Source of the DNA: Bacteroidales bacterium
GTDB lineage: Bacteria > Bacteroidota > Bacteroidia > Bacteroidales > WCHB1-69
Length of the DNA stretch: 34,835 nucleotides
Direction of reading: 5' to 3'
NCBI GenBank assembly: GCA_016282395.1
Contig: JAEEKL010000014.1
Location: 1-34,835 of the forward strand
Both the position numbers and the translations under genes were made by a program. The notes beneath the pieces are model-generated. The model was given only the letters and a program-made list of their open reading frames with translations, did no database searches and had not been told where the DNA came from. How positions within the stretch are numbered: the first letter of the stretch is position 1; each line of letters starts with the position of its first letter. Below, piece by piece: positions 1 through 8,197 of the stretch.

Positions 1-8
1 CTTTTTCG

Positions 9-16
9 TACTTTTG
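9..16 (+). promoter_or_regulatory. Bacteroidota -7 box (TACTTTTG) for the sigma/WG gene
   Basis: TACTTTTG matches the TAnnTTTG -7 element. It lies 24 bp before the ATG at 41 and overlaps the possible TTG start at 14, which argues for the ATG. The -33 region is outside the window. Confidence 0.5.
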
Positions 17-40
17 CGTCGTCATTATAAAACAGCGAAA

Positions 41-1477
41 ATGCAGGGGAAACAGTTTTGTTCGCAGGCGTATCAGCGGAACATCTGTAAGATGGTCGGG
101 GTGTGCTGCCGCTATGTGGGCGACCGCGCAGTGGCCGAGGACCTCGCGCACGAGGCGTTCCTCAAGGCCATCGAGAAGTCCGGAACCTACCGCCGCCTCG
201 GCAGTTTCGACGGCTGGTTAATGCGCATCAACCTCAACACCACGATGGATTACCTTCGGCGGCAACCGCAATTTCTGTCGATGGATGACGATACCGTGGG
301 GACGCAATTTATCGCGTCCGCATCCGACATTGTAGAGACGTGCCATGGCGCGTCTCTACAGGACGAATCCGATGAAACGTGCATCTCCGCATCCGACCTC
401 ACCGAATCCGAAATCCTCGACGCCATCTGCGCCCTGCCCGACAAACAACGGACCGTTTTTAACCTGTATGTTTTTGAAAACCAATCTCATGCGAAAATCG
501 CGGAGTCATTGCAAATCGGGGTGCGCAGTTCCAAACGGTACCTCTCGGAGGCGCGGTCACAGCTGCAAATCGCCCTGAACAACCTTGTCCGCCACAAAAA
601 ATCTGGACTTATGATACTGCTCCCCTTTCTCCCCTGGAAAACGCACGCCATCGACCGTCTCTGTCGTGCGAAGCTGAAACACCTGGCGTTGTCGCCCGCC
701 GCACCGTCGCCCTTGTCCGCCGTCAACTGGACCGCAGCCCCGAAGCCGGGTGTCTGGATGGCCGTCACCGCCGCAAAAGCCCCCGCCATCGCCACGGGCG
801 TGGTCGCCACCGCCGTGACGGGTTCCGTCATTGCGTGGCAGGCGCAACCCGCACCCACAGACCCGACCCCGCAGGAAACGGCTGTAACCACGTGTGTTGC
901 AACCGATTCCGCAACCGTCAATGCCGATACCGCCGTCGTAGAGACGTGCCATGGCGCGTCTCTACCGACCGATCCCATACCCGATGCCGATACGCGCCAT
1001 GGCACGTCTCTACAGGAACCCCCATATCCTCAACAGCAAGTAAAAGGAACCGAATCATCTGTTTCACCATTGCCCGAAACGCCCGCATCCAACGTAGTAG
1101 AGACGTGCCATGGCGCGTCTCTACCTCCTCACCATAGCCTGAGAAAGTTCGAGCGCAACGGCTACTACGGTTTCCAAGACGAAAACGGAAACATCGTGGT
1201 ATATCCGAAATACACGGACATACGGCCGTTTGACGAATACCGGACCGGCTGGGCAATGGTGGAGATATTCGGGTTCAAGGGGTTTGTGGATAGCGCTAGC
1301 AAAGAGGTCGTGCACCCGCAATACGACGAAATCGGCAAGTTCGGTCTCTACCGCGACGGTTGCGCTCTCGTGCGGAAAGGGAACTTTTACGGTTTCATTG
1401 ACACTACAGGCAAGGAGGTGGTGCCCGTGACGCGCAAAAAGTCTGAATTAATTAAAATTCAACATAAATTACCATAA
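41..1477 (+). CDS. ECF-type sigma-70 factor fused to a membrane segment and WG-repeat domain
   Basis: Residues about 10-80 look like sigma region 2 (DLAHEAFLKAIE, then GWLMRINLNTTMDYLRR). Residues about 119-182 look like region 4, with LPDKQRTVFNLYVFE and a helix-turn-helix ending SSKRYLSEARSQL. A hydrophobic stretch at about 238-268 could be one membrane span. It is followed by a Thr/Pro-rich linker and, from about 366 to the end, a WG-repeat region (YYGFQDENG, FKGFVDSASKEVV, FYGFIDTTGKEVV). I infer a membrane-tethered sigma factor whose C-terminal part senses something outside the cytoplasm. Four palindromic DNA elements lie in frame inside the gene: one in the region 2/4 linker and three in the Thr/Pro linker. 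The ATG at 41 is chosen because an in-frame TTG at 14 overlaps a promoter box. The gene appears GC-richer than its neighbours. The next gene follows after 80 bp with no obvious promoter. Confidence 0.8.
   Translation: MQGKQFCSQAYQRNICKMVGVCCRYVGDRAVAEDLAHEAFLKAIEKSGTYRRLGSFDGWLMRINLNTTMDYLRRQPQFLSMDDDTVGTQFIASASDIVETCHGASLQDESDETCISASDLTESEILDAICALPDKQRTVFNLYVFENQSHAKIAESLQIGVRSSKRYLSEARSQLQIALNNLVRHKKSGLMILLPFLPWKTHAIDRLCRAKLKHLALSPAAPSPLSAVNWTAAPKPGVWMAVTAAKAPAIATGVVATAVTGSVIAWQAQPAPTDPTPQETAVTTCVATDSATVNADTAVVETCHGASLPTDPIPDADTRHGTSLQEPPYPQQQVKGTESSVSPLPETPASNVVETCHGASLPPHHSLRKFERNGYYGFQDENGNIVVYPKYTDIRPFDEYRTGWAMVEIFGFKGFVDSASKEVVHPQYDEIGKFGLYRDGCALVRKGNFYGFIDTTGKEVVPVTRKKSELIKIQHKLP
331..360 (+). 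repeat. In-frame palindromic element, copy 1
   Basis: A 30-bp near-perfect palindrome with one mismatched pair: arms TGTAGAGACG and CGTCTCTACA around a CCATGG core. It reads VETCHGASLQ in the host gene, in the linker between sigma regions 2 and 4. The 12-mer TCCGCATCCGAC occurs at 317-328 and again at 386-397, one on each side; the 69-bp offset keeps frame. Confidence 0.9.
938..965 (+). repeat. In-frame palindromic element, copy 2
   Basis: Identical over 28 bp to copy 1 (arms GTAGAGACG and CGTCTCTAC, CCATGG core). It again encodes VETCHGASL in the same frame, in the linker after the putative membrane span. The 10-mer ATGCCGATAC lies on both sides (921-930 and 984-993), 63 bp apart. Confidence 0.9.
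991..1014 (-). repeat. Palindromic element, copy 3, inverted with a degraded left arm
   Basis: The core and right arm read CGCGCCATGGCACG then TCTCTACA, the reverse complement of the other copies. The left arm has been replaced. The translation is TRHGTSLQ, still in the host reading frame. Confidence 0.75.
1097..1124 (+). repeat. In-frame palindromic element, copy 4
   Basis: The same 28-bp palindrome as copies 1 and 2, encoding VETCHGASL just before the WG-repeat region. All four copies have codons starting in the same register. Confidence 0.9.
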
Positions 1478-1557
1478 AAATCCACGAATTAATCAAAAAT
1501 TATGATAAATTCATGGTCAATTCATGATAATTTATGTCTAAACAAAATCCAAATACA

Positions 1558-2496
1558 ATGAAAAAATCAACATTAATCATTGCCATCTTATTGTCAATCA
1601 GCGTAATCTATGCGCAAGAACGTATCACCGCCAGCGGAGACATCGTCACAGAGGAATACAATTTGGATGCCTTCACCTCCGTGGACATCCGCTTCGTGGG
1701 GGATGTGATTATCCATCAGAGCCCTCACCACAAAACGAAGGTGACCGCTAACGAAAATGTGATCCAACATGTCCGTTTTCAGGTGGAAAATGGAAAGTTG
1801 TCTGTTTATGCAGATAAAAACTTCAACAATGTGAAAAAACTTGTGGTGAAGATTTATATGCCAACGCTGGAGGAACTCTCTATGCGCGGGCCGGGTGACG
1901 TGACGGTGGAAATGCGGAACGAGCCGCACCTGACGGTCATTAACACGGGTGCGGGCGACTGTACCCTCCAATGCCTGAAGATTGAAAAAACATTGGAATT
2001 GCACAGCAAAGGTCCTGGCGACATCATCGTCCCTGCCTCCGATGCCATCAAACAAGAGACTTTGCTCATCAACAACTCGGGCGCGGGCGATGTGAAAATC
2101 ATGACCAGCTCCACCAGTAGTTCATTGGTTGTCAATAACATAGGACCGGGTGATGTTACGGTGAACCTGATGAGCATCCCTACCGAAGAACTGATTCTTC
2201 AGAATAGAGGCGCGGGGGACATCAAAATGCAAAATATCACGGCAAAAAGGATAGAGTTGCGGAACCAGGGCCCGGGCGATATGAAGCTGATGAACGGCAA
2301 GGCGGAAGAGATGACGCTGGAAAACACAGGTGCCGGCAACGTCAACTCGCAACTTCTGAAAGTCACTACCGCGCACATCACGCACGCCAGTGTCGGCAAC
2401 ATCATCGCCACTGTAACGGGTACTGCTTATCTTACCGACAAGTCCGAACTCGGGAAGGTTACCATTCATGGCGGCGGGAAAGTGGTGAGGGAGTGA
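1558..2496 (+). CDS. Secreted GIN-domain (DUF2807) beta-solenoid protein
   Basis: The first 20 residues (MKKSTLIIAILLSISVIYAQ) form a signal peptide, so the ATG at 1558 is preferred over the in-frame ATG at 1534. The mature protein resembles the Bacteroidota head-GIN/DUF2807 family, which folds as a right-handed beta-solenoid and is exported; the family's role is poorly known. The sequence carries eight G-[P/A]-G-[D/N] motifs spaced 20-23 residues, starting near residue 111. They alternate strictly between GPGD and GAGD (the last is GAGN), as expected for one motif per solenoid turn. It lies 80 bp behind the sigma/WG gene with no visible promoter, so co-transcription is likely. A link to the sigma factor's sensing role is possible but unproven. 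Confidence 0.8.
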   Translation: MKKSTLIIAILLSISVIYAQERITASGDIVTEEYNLDAFTSVDIRFVGDVIIHQSPHHKTKVTANENVIQHVRFQVENGKLSVYADKNFNNVKKLVVKIYMPTLEELSMRGPGDVTVEMRNEPHLTVINTGAGDCTLQCLKIEKTLELHSKGPGDIIVPASDAIKQETLLINNSGAGDVKIMTSSTSSSLVVNNIGPGDVTVNLMSIPTEELILQNRGAGDIKMQNITAKRIELRNQGPGDMKLMNGKAEEMTLENTGAGNVNSQLLKVTTAHITHASVGNIIATVTGTAYLTDKSELGKVTIHGGGKVVRE

Positions 2497-2595
2497 TGGT
2501 TTGTGGAGATGCAAAATAAAACAATTCGTTTGGTACGGTTTTACACGGGTACGGCGCGTGAGGCATCTTTGAAGACAGAACGTAAGCGATCGCCC

Positions 2596-3357
2596 CTACG
2601 GCAGTTTCCCTGTCAAATATTCAAAATCGCCCAAAGACAATTGCTCGGCTCGTTTCATGAACAGCGGCTCGGTTTCCACGAAAGCCTTGTCAAAAGGCAA
2701 CGACTGTAAAGCGTTGCGGAGAGTTTTGCGACGGTAGTTGAAGGCAGTCTTCACTACATTGCGGAAGGTCTTCTCGTTGCAGTGCAACTGTTTGTCGAAA
2801 TTGCGGATAAGGCGGATGACGGCGGACTTCACTTGAGGCGGAGGCGTAAATTCATGTTCCCCGACGGTAAAGAGGTACTCGGTATCGTAAAAGGCCTGCA
2901 GTAGCACGCTGAGGATGCCGTACTGCTTGTTGCCAGGCTTGGCGCACACCCGTTCGGCTACCTCTTTCTGGAACATGCCCACCACCTCCACCACCGTTTC
3001 CTTCTCGTCCAACACCTTGAAAAGGATTTGGGAGGAGATGTTGTAAGGGAAGTTGCCCACAATCACTTTCGGGCCGTCGTAAAAGGTGTTCAGTGAATAT
3101 TGTAGGAAGTCACCATGGATGAGGTTGTTACCGAGTTCTTTAAAGTGCATCTGCAGGTACTCCACCGACTCCTCATCCAGTTCAATGACCGCAAATTGCG
3201 GGAATTCGCGCTGCAACAGGTACTGCGTGAGCACGCCCATGCCCGGCCCAATTTCCAGTACATGCGCGTCAGGCGTAAGCACCGCCTCCGCAATATCCTG
3301 CGCAATCGCCTGATTGTTCAAAAAATGTTGTCCTAACCGTTTTTTTGCTCGTACCAT
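2596..3357 (-). CDS. rsmA: 16S rRNA (adenine1518-N6/adenine1519-N6)-dimethyltransferase
   Basis: This is the RsmA/KsgA dimethyltransferase, which modifies two adjacent adenines in the 3' terminal helix of 16S rRNA during small-subunit assembly. The N-terminus (RAKKRLGQHFLNN) is the family signature. EIGPGMG at 35-41 is the SAM-binding motif I and NFPYN at 102-106 is the catalytic motif IV. The length of 253 residues is normal. It is transcribed in the same direction as dxs but lies 275 bp downstream, so it may have its own promoter. The bases just upstream of its ATG are a heptamer array. Its stop codon converges with the GIN gene over a 99-bp gap. Confidence 0.95.
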   Translation of the reverse strand: MVRAKKRLGQHFLNNQAIAQDIAEAVLTPDAHVLEIGPGMGVLTQYLLQREFPQFAVIELDEESVEYLQMHFKELGNNLIHGDFLQYSLNTFYDGPKVIVGNFPYNISSQILFKVLDEKETVVEVVGMFQKEVAERVCAKPGNKQYGILSVLLQAFYDTEYLFTVGEHEFTPPPQVKSAVIRLIRNFDKQLHCNEKTFRNVVKTAFNYRRKTLRNALQSLPFDKAFVETEPLFMKRAEQLSLGDFEYLTGKLP

Positions 3358-3360
3358 TTT

Positions 3361-3395
3361 TAGTGATTAGTGAATTGTGACCTGTGATTTGTCGT
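3361..3395 (-). repeat. Degenerate heptanucleotide array upstream of rsmA
   Basis: Five consecutive 7-mers can be read in one phase on the plus strand, beginning TAGTGAT, TAGTGAA; the later ones follow a YTGTGAY pattern. The array starts three bases upstream of the rsmA start codon, so it would lie in the 5' leader. Confidence 0.65.
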
Positions 3396-3477
3396 TGTTT
3401 TGTCATCTTGTTGCAACTTATCATTCTGTTGCCTCTCTTCCTGCTATCTATCAATGAAGGGTGTGTTGCCAATTTTC

Positions 3478-3485
3478 CAAACCTA
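3478..3485 (-). promoter_or_regulatory. Possible -7 box (TAGGTTTG) for rsmA
   Basis: The minus strand reads TAGGTTTG, a match to TAnnTTTG, 121 bp before the rsmA ATG. No convincing -33 TTTG is visible at the usual spacing. Confidence 0.3.
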
Positions 3486-3632
3486 TATAACAGGGTTTTA
3501 CGATAGGGATAGTCCTCACGGGCATTTTCTTGGGAGACAACCTCTCCTAAAGATGAATTTTATATGCAGTTTGCAAACAGTCAAAAAAGAATAACGTCTG
3601 CTTGGAATACAATTCCGATGTGTTTCGTACAT

Positions 3633-5531
3633 TTAGCCTTGCCATGCCTGTCTCACCTTCCTCGTTATTGATTCCTCGTCAAACCCGACTTCCTTGTAAA
3701 GATGCGGGATGTCGCCGTGGGAGATGAAACGGTCGGGAAGAGCGATGTGGAGCAATTGGTTGGAAAATGAATGGTTTTCCAAAAATTCCGCCACTTCAGA
3801 GAACAGACCGCCCTTTTCGGTTCCATCCTCCACCGTAATCCATACAGAATATTTAGATGTGAACTCCTCTAACGTTTTCTCATCCAATGGTTTAAGAAAT
3901 CTCATGTCATAGTGCGCCGGATGGATGCCTTCGGTCGATAATTTGTCCAAAACCTTTTGGACAATGTTGCCCAATGGTCCGAGGGTCAACAGCAGCACCC
4001 TTTCGCCTTCGCGCAGCATCCGCCCTTTGCCGATGGGCAGTACTTGCGGGTCGTTGTGCCAATCAGTCAGTACTCCTCGACCACGCGGGTAGCGGATTAC
4101 AAACGGAAGTCCGTGGTTCTTGGCATTATGATAAGCCGTAACCATCAAATTGCGCAACTCATGCTCGTTGTATGGCGAGGCAATAATCAGATCCGGGATG
4201 CATCGCAGGAAAGCCAGGTCGAAAGAGCCTTGGTGCGTCGCACCATCCTCGCCGACCAGCCCGGCACGGTCAATGCAAAAGATAACAGGCAGTTTCTGCA
4301 GTGCCACATCATGGATCACTTGGTCGTAGCCGCGCTGCAAAAACGATGAATAGATATTGCAAAACGGGATGTAACCTTCTGTAGCCAAGCCTGCTGCGAA
4401 AGTCACGGCGTGTTGCTCGGCAATACCCACATCAAAGACGCGGTCGGGATAGACAGCATCCATGATAGTGAGCGAGCAACCTGTGAGCATGGCCGGGGTG
4501 ATGCCGACTATTTTCTCATCTTTACGAGCTATTTCCAATATTGTATTTCCGAAGACATCCTGATATTTGGCGGGTTGCGATTTGTCCTCGGTACAAATAA
4601 TCTTTCCCGTATCAGGATCGAATTTGCCAGGCGCATGGTACTGGGTCTGGTTCTGCTCCGCCGCTTCCAGTCCTTTGCCCTTGACCGTCAGCACGTGGAA
4701 GAGCTTGAGGCCGGGCAGTCTTTTGAGGTCACGCAACGTTTTCACCAGATGAATCACATCGTGGCCGTCGGCGGGTCCGAAATAGCGGTAGCCAAGGCTT
4801 TGGAACCAGTTGCTGCCACCAAACAGCCAGCCCTTGATGGAGTTCCCCATTTTACTGAAGAAATTGGTGACCTTATTGGGATGGTTGGTGCGGAACGTGA
4901 AGAAATTCCAAAGACGGCTTTTGAAACGGTTGTAGGCTGGCGATGTCGTGATGGAAAGCAGATACCTGCTCATCGCTCCGGTGCTTTTGTCGATGGACAT
5001 CTTGTTGTCGTTCAGGATCACTAACATGTTGACATCGCGGTAGGGAGCCTGATTCATGGCCTCGAAAGCCATTCCTCCTCCGATGGCACCATCTCCAATA
5101 ACCGCAATGTGGTTGCATTTCATGTCGCCTTTCATCTTGGCGGCAACCGCCATACCCAAAACGGCGGAAACGGACGTGGAGGAGTGTCCTGTGCCAAAAG
5201 CGTCGTATTCGCTCTCCTCGCGGCGCGGGAACCCGCTGATACCCTGATAACTGCGGTTCGTGCGGAACTGCTCTTTTCGACCTGTCAGAATCTTGTGGCA
5301 GTAAGCCTGATGCCCCACGTCCCAAATCAGCTTGTCGTTAGGCGTATCAAACACATAGTGGATGGCAACTGTCAACTCCACCACACCCAAGCTGGAACCG
5401 AGATGACCCGGATGCTGGGCGGTCTGCTCGATGATGAACTGGCGTAGCTCGCCGCAAAGTTTCGGCAACTCGCTGACAGGCAGCTTGCGCAAGTCCTCAA
5501 CGGATTGTATTTGTGACAACAGATTACTCAT
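3633..5531 (-). CDS. dxs: 1-deoxy-D-xylulose-5-phosphate synthase
   Basis: DXS condenses pyruvate and glyceraldehyde 3-phosphate using thiamine diphosphate, the first step of the MEP isoprenoid pathway. The family order is intact: DVGHQAY near 71-77, the ThDP motif GDGAIGGGMAFEAMN at 146-160, the catalytic Glu372 in DVGIAEQHAV, and DRAGLVGEDGATHQG at 421-435. The length of 632 residues is typical. Its start overlaps the stop of the upstream glycosyltransferase by 4 bp, so the two are translationally coupled in an operon with the permease and transketolase half. Undecaprenyl-phosphate, the lipid carrier for surface glycans, derives from this pathway, which makes the envelope-gene neighbours plausible partners. 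Confidence 0.97.
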   Translation of the reverse strand: MSNLLSQIQSVEDLRKLPVSELPKLCGELRQFIIEQTAQHPGHLGSSLGVVELTVAIHYVFDTPNDKLIWDVGHQAYCHKILTGRKEQFRTNRSYQGISGFPRREESEYDAFGTGHSSTSVSAVLGMAVAAKMKGDMKCNHIAVIGDGAIGGGMAFEAMNQAPYRDVNMLVILNDNKMSIDKSTGAMSRYLLSITTSPAYNRFKSRLWNFFTFRTNHPNKVTNFFSKMGNSIKGWLFGGSNWFQSLGYRYFGPADGHDVIHLVKTLRDLKRLPGLKLFHVLTVKGKGLEAAEQNQTQYHAPGKFDPDTGKIICTEDKSQPAKYQDVFGNTILEIARKDEKIVGITPAMLTGCSLTIMDAVYPDRVFDVGIAEQHAVTFAAGLATEGYIPFCNIYSSFLQRGYDQVIHDVALQKLPVIFCIDRAGLVGEDGATHQGSFDLAFLRCIPDLIIASPYNEHELRNLMVTAYHNAKNHGLPFVIRYPRGRGVLTDWHNDPQVLPIGKGRMLREGERVLLLTLGPLGNIVQKVLDKLSTEGIHPAHYDMRFLKPLDEKTLEEFTSKYSVWITVEDGTEKGGLFSEVAEFLENHSFSNQLLHIALPDRFISHGDIPHLYKEVGFDEESITRKVRQAWQG

Positions 5532-6742
5532 CGCAAATTCAATATATTTTGGTAAAAATCTTCTAATTGTTTGGAAATGACAGTGTTGTTGTGATGCACC
5601 GAAATATAGTGCTGTGCATTTTCACTGATAATGCTGCACAAATCCGGCATCGCAACACACTTGTTGATGACTGACACGAACTCCTCCGGTGTATTGGCAA
5701 TGAACAGATGCTTACCGTCTTGGACGTCAAGTCCTTCCGCACCGATGGAGGTGGTGATGACCACACGGCCGAGGGCCATGGCTTCCACAATCTTGATGCG
5801 GATGCCGCTGCCGGAAAGCAATGGGACCACCATGATATCGTAATCCATCATGAACTCGTTGGCATTTGGCACCGCCCCCATAACCGTGACATTCGTGTCG
5901 TGACGGTTGCGGATGCTGTCAGGAATGTCGTGACCCGCCAAGGTGAACGTGAGGTCAGGATGCGCCAGCAAAATCTCCGGCCACACCTCTTCCAAAAACC
6001 AAAGGATGCCCTCCACATTCGGCGACCAGTTCATGCTGCCAAGATGGAACAAGGTCGGCTGATCCGTGGCGATGTAGTCGTCATCCTCCATGTCGTAGTT
6101 ATCCACGTCAAGGCCGAACGGGATGACAATGCCCGGCACATCAGGTGCCGTTTCATGGAAATACTGGTAATCGGGCTCGGAAATGGACATATAACCGTCC
6201 ACCTCATGCAAAATTCTGCGCTCCACACGTTTCAGTTGGTGGGCGTTGACACGATACGCCAGTTTCATAATCGGATTATGCTCGTTTTCCGACAGTCTCT
6301 CCCATATCTGGTGCTCAATATTATGCAAACGAAGCAGGATTTTCGCCTTTGAATACTTTCTGAGCAGCGAAATGTATGGAGCCATGTAAATTGACTCGAT
6401 GTGTATGATGTCAAATTTCTCGTTTTTGAGAATTTCCGTCAGCTTTGAGGCCATGTTTTTATGATAAAACCGCTCTATCTGATAGGATTTTCCAGTAAAC
6501 AGCGTTTTAAGGGCTTCGATTTTGTGCGGAGTGGTGTCTATATACACTGATTCAAAACGGGTTTTCGCCAAATAGTCTTTGGAATATGCCGACACCACAT
6601 ACGGATGCTTAGGTGTGGACACAGCAACCACCTTCACCTCCATATCACTGTCTAATAAGCATTTGGTGATATTGTGAATGGCAATACATCCTCCATCTAT
6701 GGAAGGCAAAGGTGTTTTATGGCAAAGTTGTAGGATTTTCAT
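5528..6742 (-). CDS. GT4-family glycosyltransferase
   Basis: This is a GT-B fold glycosyltransferase of the GT4 type. The N-terminus (MKILQLCHKTPLPSIDGGC) holds the Gly-rich acceptor-domain loop. The C-terminal half has the donor-binding region SGSGIRIKIVEAMALGRVV, including the conserved Glu, followed by IGAEGL. The 404-residue length fits. The acceptor and sugar cannot be told from sequence. It overlaps the upstream permease gene by 26 bp and the downstream dxs by 4 bp, so it sits in the middle of a tightly packed operon. A role in LPS or another envelope glycan is inferred from the LptF/LptG-type neighbour. Confidence 0.85.
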   Translation of the reverse strand: MKILQLCHKTPLPSIDGGCIAIHNITKCLLDSDMEVKVVAVSTPKHPYVVSAYSKDYLAKTRFESVYIDTTPHKIEALKTLFTGKSYQIERFYHKNMASKLTEILKNEKFDIIHIESIYMAPYISLLRKYSKAKILLRLHNIEHQIWERLSENEHNPIMKLAYRVNAHQLKRVERRILHEVDGYMSISEPDYQYFHETAPDVPGIVIPFGLDVDNYDMEDDDYIATDQPTLFHLGSMNWSPNVEGILWFLEEVWPEILLAHPDLTFTLAGHDIPDSIRNRHDTNVTVMGAVPNANEFMMDYDIMVVPLLSGSGIRIKIVEAMALGRVVITTSIGAEGLDVQDGKHLFIANTPEEFVSVINKCVAMPDLCSIISENAQHYISVHHNNTVISKQLEDFYQNILNLR

Positions 6743-8186
6743 GTCTTTTCTTAGAAAAAAGTTTTATGTTTTTAATTTTATCCATCCATTTGGCATAAGT
6801 ATCCGGCGAAAGGACAGCGGTATCCATCGTGGCGTGGTAGGTCAGGAACACACAGAGCGGCAGCAGGATAAAAGAGGACATCCACGTACCAAACCAAACC
6901 GGCATAGTGCTTCCGTTGGCGATTTTCTCCCCCGTCACGGACAAAGCGAAATAAATCACGAAGAATACGACCGTCAAAACCAATGGGATGGCAATTCCTC
7001 CTTTTCGGATAATGGATCCCAACGGCGCACCAATGAAAAAGAAGAGCAGACAGGCCACCGCAAGCCGGTATTTCCGTTGCAGTTCAATCTGATACGTCCA
7101 CATGTACTTTGTCCTGTACGTGGCCTCCGTGTAGTTGAACTGCATGGAATAGATGAACGAACGGGAGGAGTTTTCAGCGTTGCTCAGCACACGTTCGCGA
7201 ACATCGGGCGACAAAGTCGCCACATCGTTCTTCGTGGACGTTTCCTGTTTCTTAAACTGCTCATTGTTACGGACAAAGGTGTTGAAGTAGTATAAGTTAT
7301 CGAAAAACACATTCGCAGTATTGTCCTCCACTCCCTGAATCTGCTTCTTCATTGTGTCGATTTTCGTTCTCAACTGCTTGTTTGTCAAAGCGGAAGAATG
7401 TCCCTCAAAAAGTTCGGCATCTGTTTTGTTTAAGGAGAAGTCCGACATATCGAACCGTTTGTACTGTTTATCGAAAGTGGCGCGCATCAGGGGCAGTTGG
7501 GAGCGTTTTCCGCGACTTATCCCCATGGAGGATGTTTCGTCCCAAAAGGATCCGTTTTTCAGTGTAAACAGAAGGTAGTGTTTGTCGGGAGTGATGCTCA
7601 TCGTGCCGGAAGCGGCATAGGTGACGGAGGTGTTGCCCTGGCGACGGGAGTGGTCGTAAATCAGGATGTCCTTGACTGTTTCCCCGTCCGGCATTTTCTT
7701 CCCCACCAGAATCGAATAGTTGTCAAAACCCTCATAGAAGACCCCCTCTTCAATGTTCAAGGCGGGTTTCTGCTCTTGGATATCGTATAGCAACATTCTG
7801 AGTTTCAACGTGGCACGGGGAATCACCTGATCTGAAACCAAGAAAGACAATATGGTGATGAACACGGTCAGTACCGCCAAAGGGGTCATCATCTTTCGGG
7901 TGGAAATGCCCGCTGATTTCAATGCCACGATTTCGTAGCGTTCGCCCATGTTTCCGAAAGTCATCAGCGACGCTAACATCACCGCCAACGGAAACGCCAT
8001 GGAAGAGAGCGTAACACCCGCGAGGAACAGCAGTTTCAGCATAACGGTCACTTCCAAACCTTTGCCCACAAGTTCATCCACCCACTTCCAGACAAACTGC
8101 ATCAGCAGCACAAACAAGGCCACGAAGAAAGTCAGGAAAAAGGGACCGAGGAAGTTCTTGCAGAGGTATTTGTTGACAATTTTCAC
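6717..8186 (-). CDS. LptF/LptG family permease (YjgP/YjgQ)
   Basis: LptF and LptG form the membrane part of the Lpt ABC transporter that extracts LPS from the inner membrane and passes it to the periplasmic bridge. The topology fits: three N-terminal membrane spans in about the first 120 residues, a periplasmic domain at about 130-340, and three C-terminal spans at about 375-450. The motif GERYEIVALKSAGIS is the family's conserved cytoplasmic coupling segment. At 489 residues it is longer than the enterobacterial proteins, which is usual for Bacteroidota. It cannot be assigned to LptF rather than LptG from sequence alone. It starts 11 bp after the transketolase half and overlaps the GT4 gene by 26 bp. 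Confidence 0.88.
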   Translation of the reverse strand: MKIVNKYLCKNFLGPFFLTFFVALFVLLMQFVWKWVDELVGKGLEVTVMLKLLFLAGVTLSSMAFPLAVMLASLMTFGNMGERYEIVALKSAGISTRKMMTPLAVLTVFITILSFLVSDQVIPRATLKLRMLLYDIQEQKPALNIEEGVFYEGFDNYSILVGKKMPDGETVKDILIYDHSRRQGNTSVTYAASGTMSITPDKHYLLFTLKNGSFWDETSSMGISRGKRSQLPLMRATFDKQYKRFDMSDFSLNKTDAELFEGHSSALTNKQLRTKIDTMKKQIQGVEDNTANVFFDNLYYFNTFVRNNEQFKKQETSTKNDVATLSPDVRERVLSNAENSSRSFIYSMQFNYTEATYRTKYMWTYQIELQRKYRLAVACLLFFFIGAPLGSIIRKGGIAIPLVLTVVFFVIYFALSVTGEKIANGSTMPVWFGTWMSSFILLPLCVFLTYHATMDTAVLSPDTYAKWMDKIKNIKLFSKKRHENPTTLP

Positions 8187-8197
8187 GAGAGAGGATA

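Noticed and set aside
14-40. TTG start at 14 for the sigma/WG gene
   Set aside because: It overlaps the TACTTTTG -7 box at 9-16, so a transcript starting there could not be translated from it. The ATG at 41 is used.
2586-2601. GCGATCGCCCCTACGG near the rsmA stop, like half of a GTAGGGGCG palindromic repeat
   Set aside because: Only one arm is visible and the match is short; it overlaps the stop codon of rsmA. Not enough to call a second repeat family.
3530-3550. 8-bp hairpin (TTGGGAGA/TCTCCTAA, loop CAACC) downstream of dxs, as a terminator
   Set aside because: No T-tract follows on the minus strand, so it is not a standard Rho-independent terminator. Kept only as a possible RNA structure.
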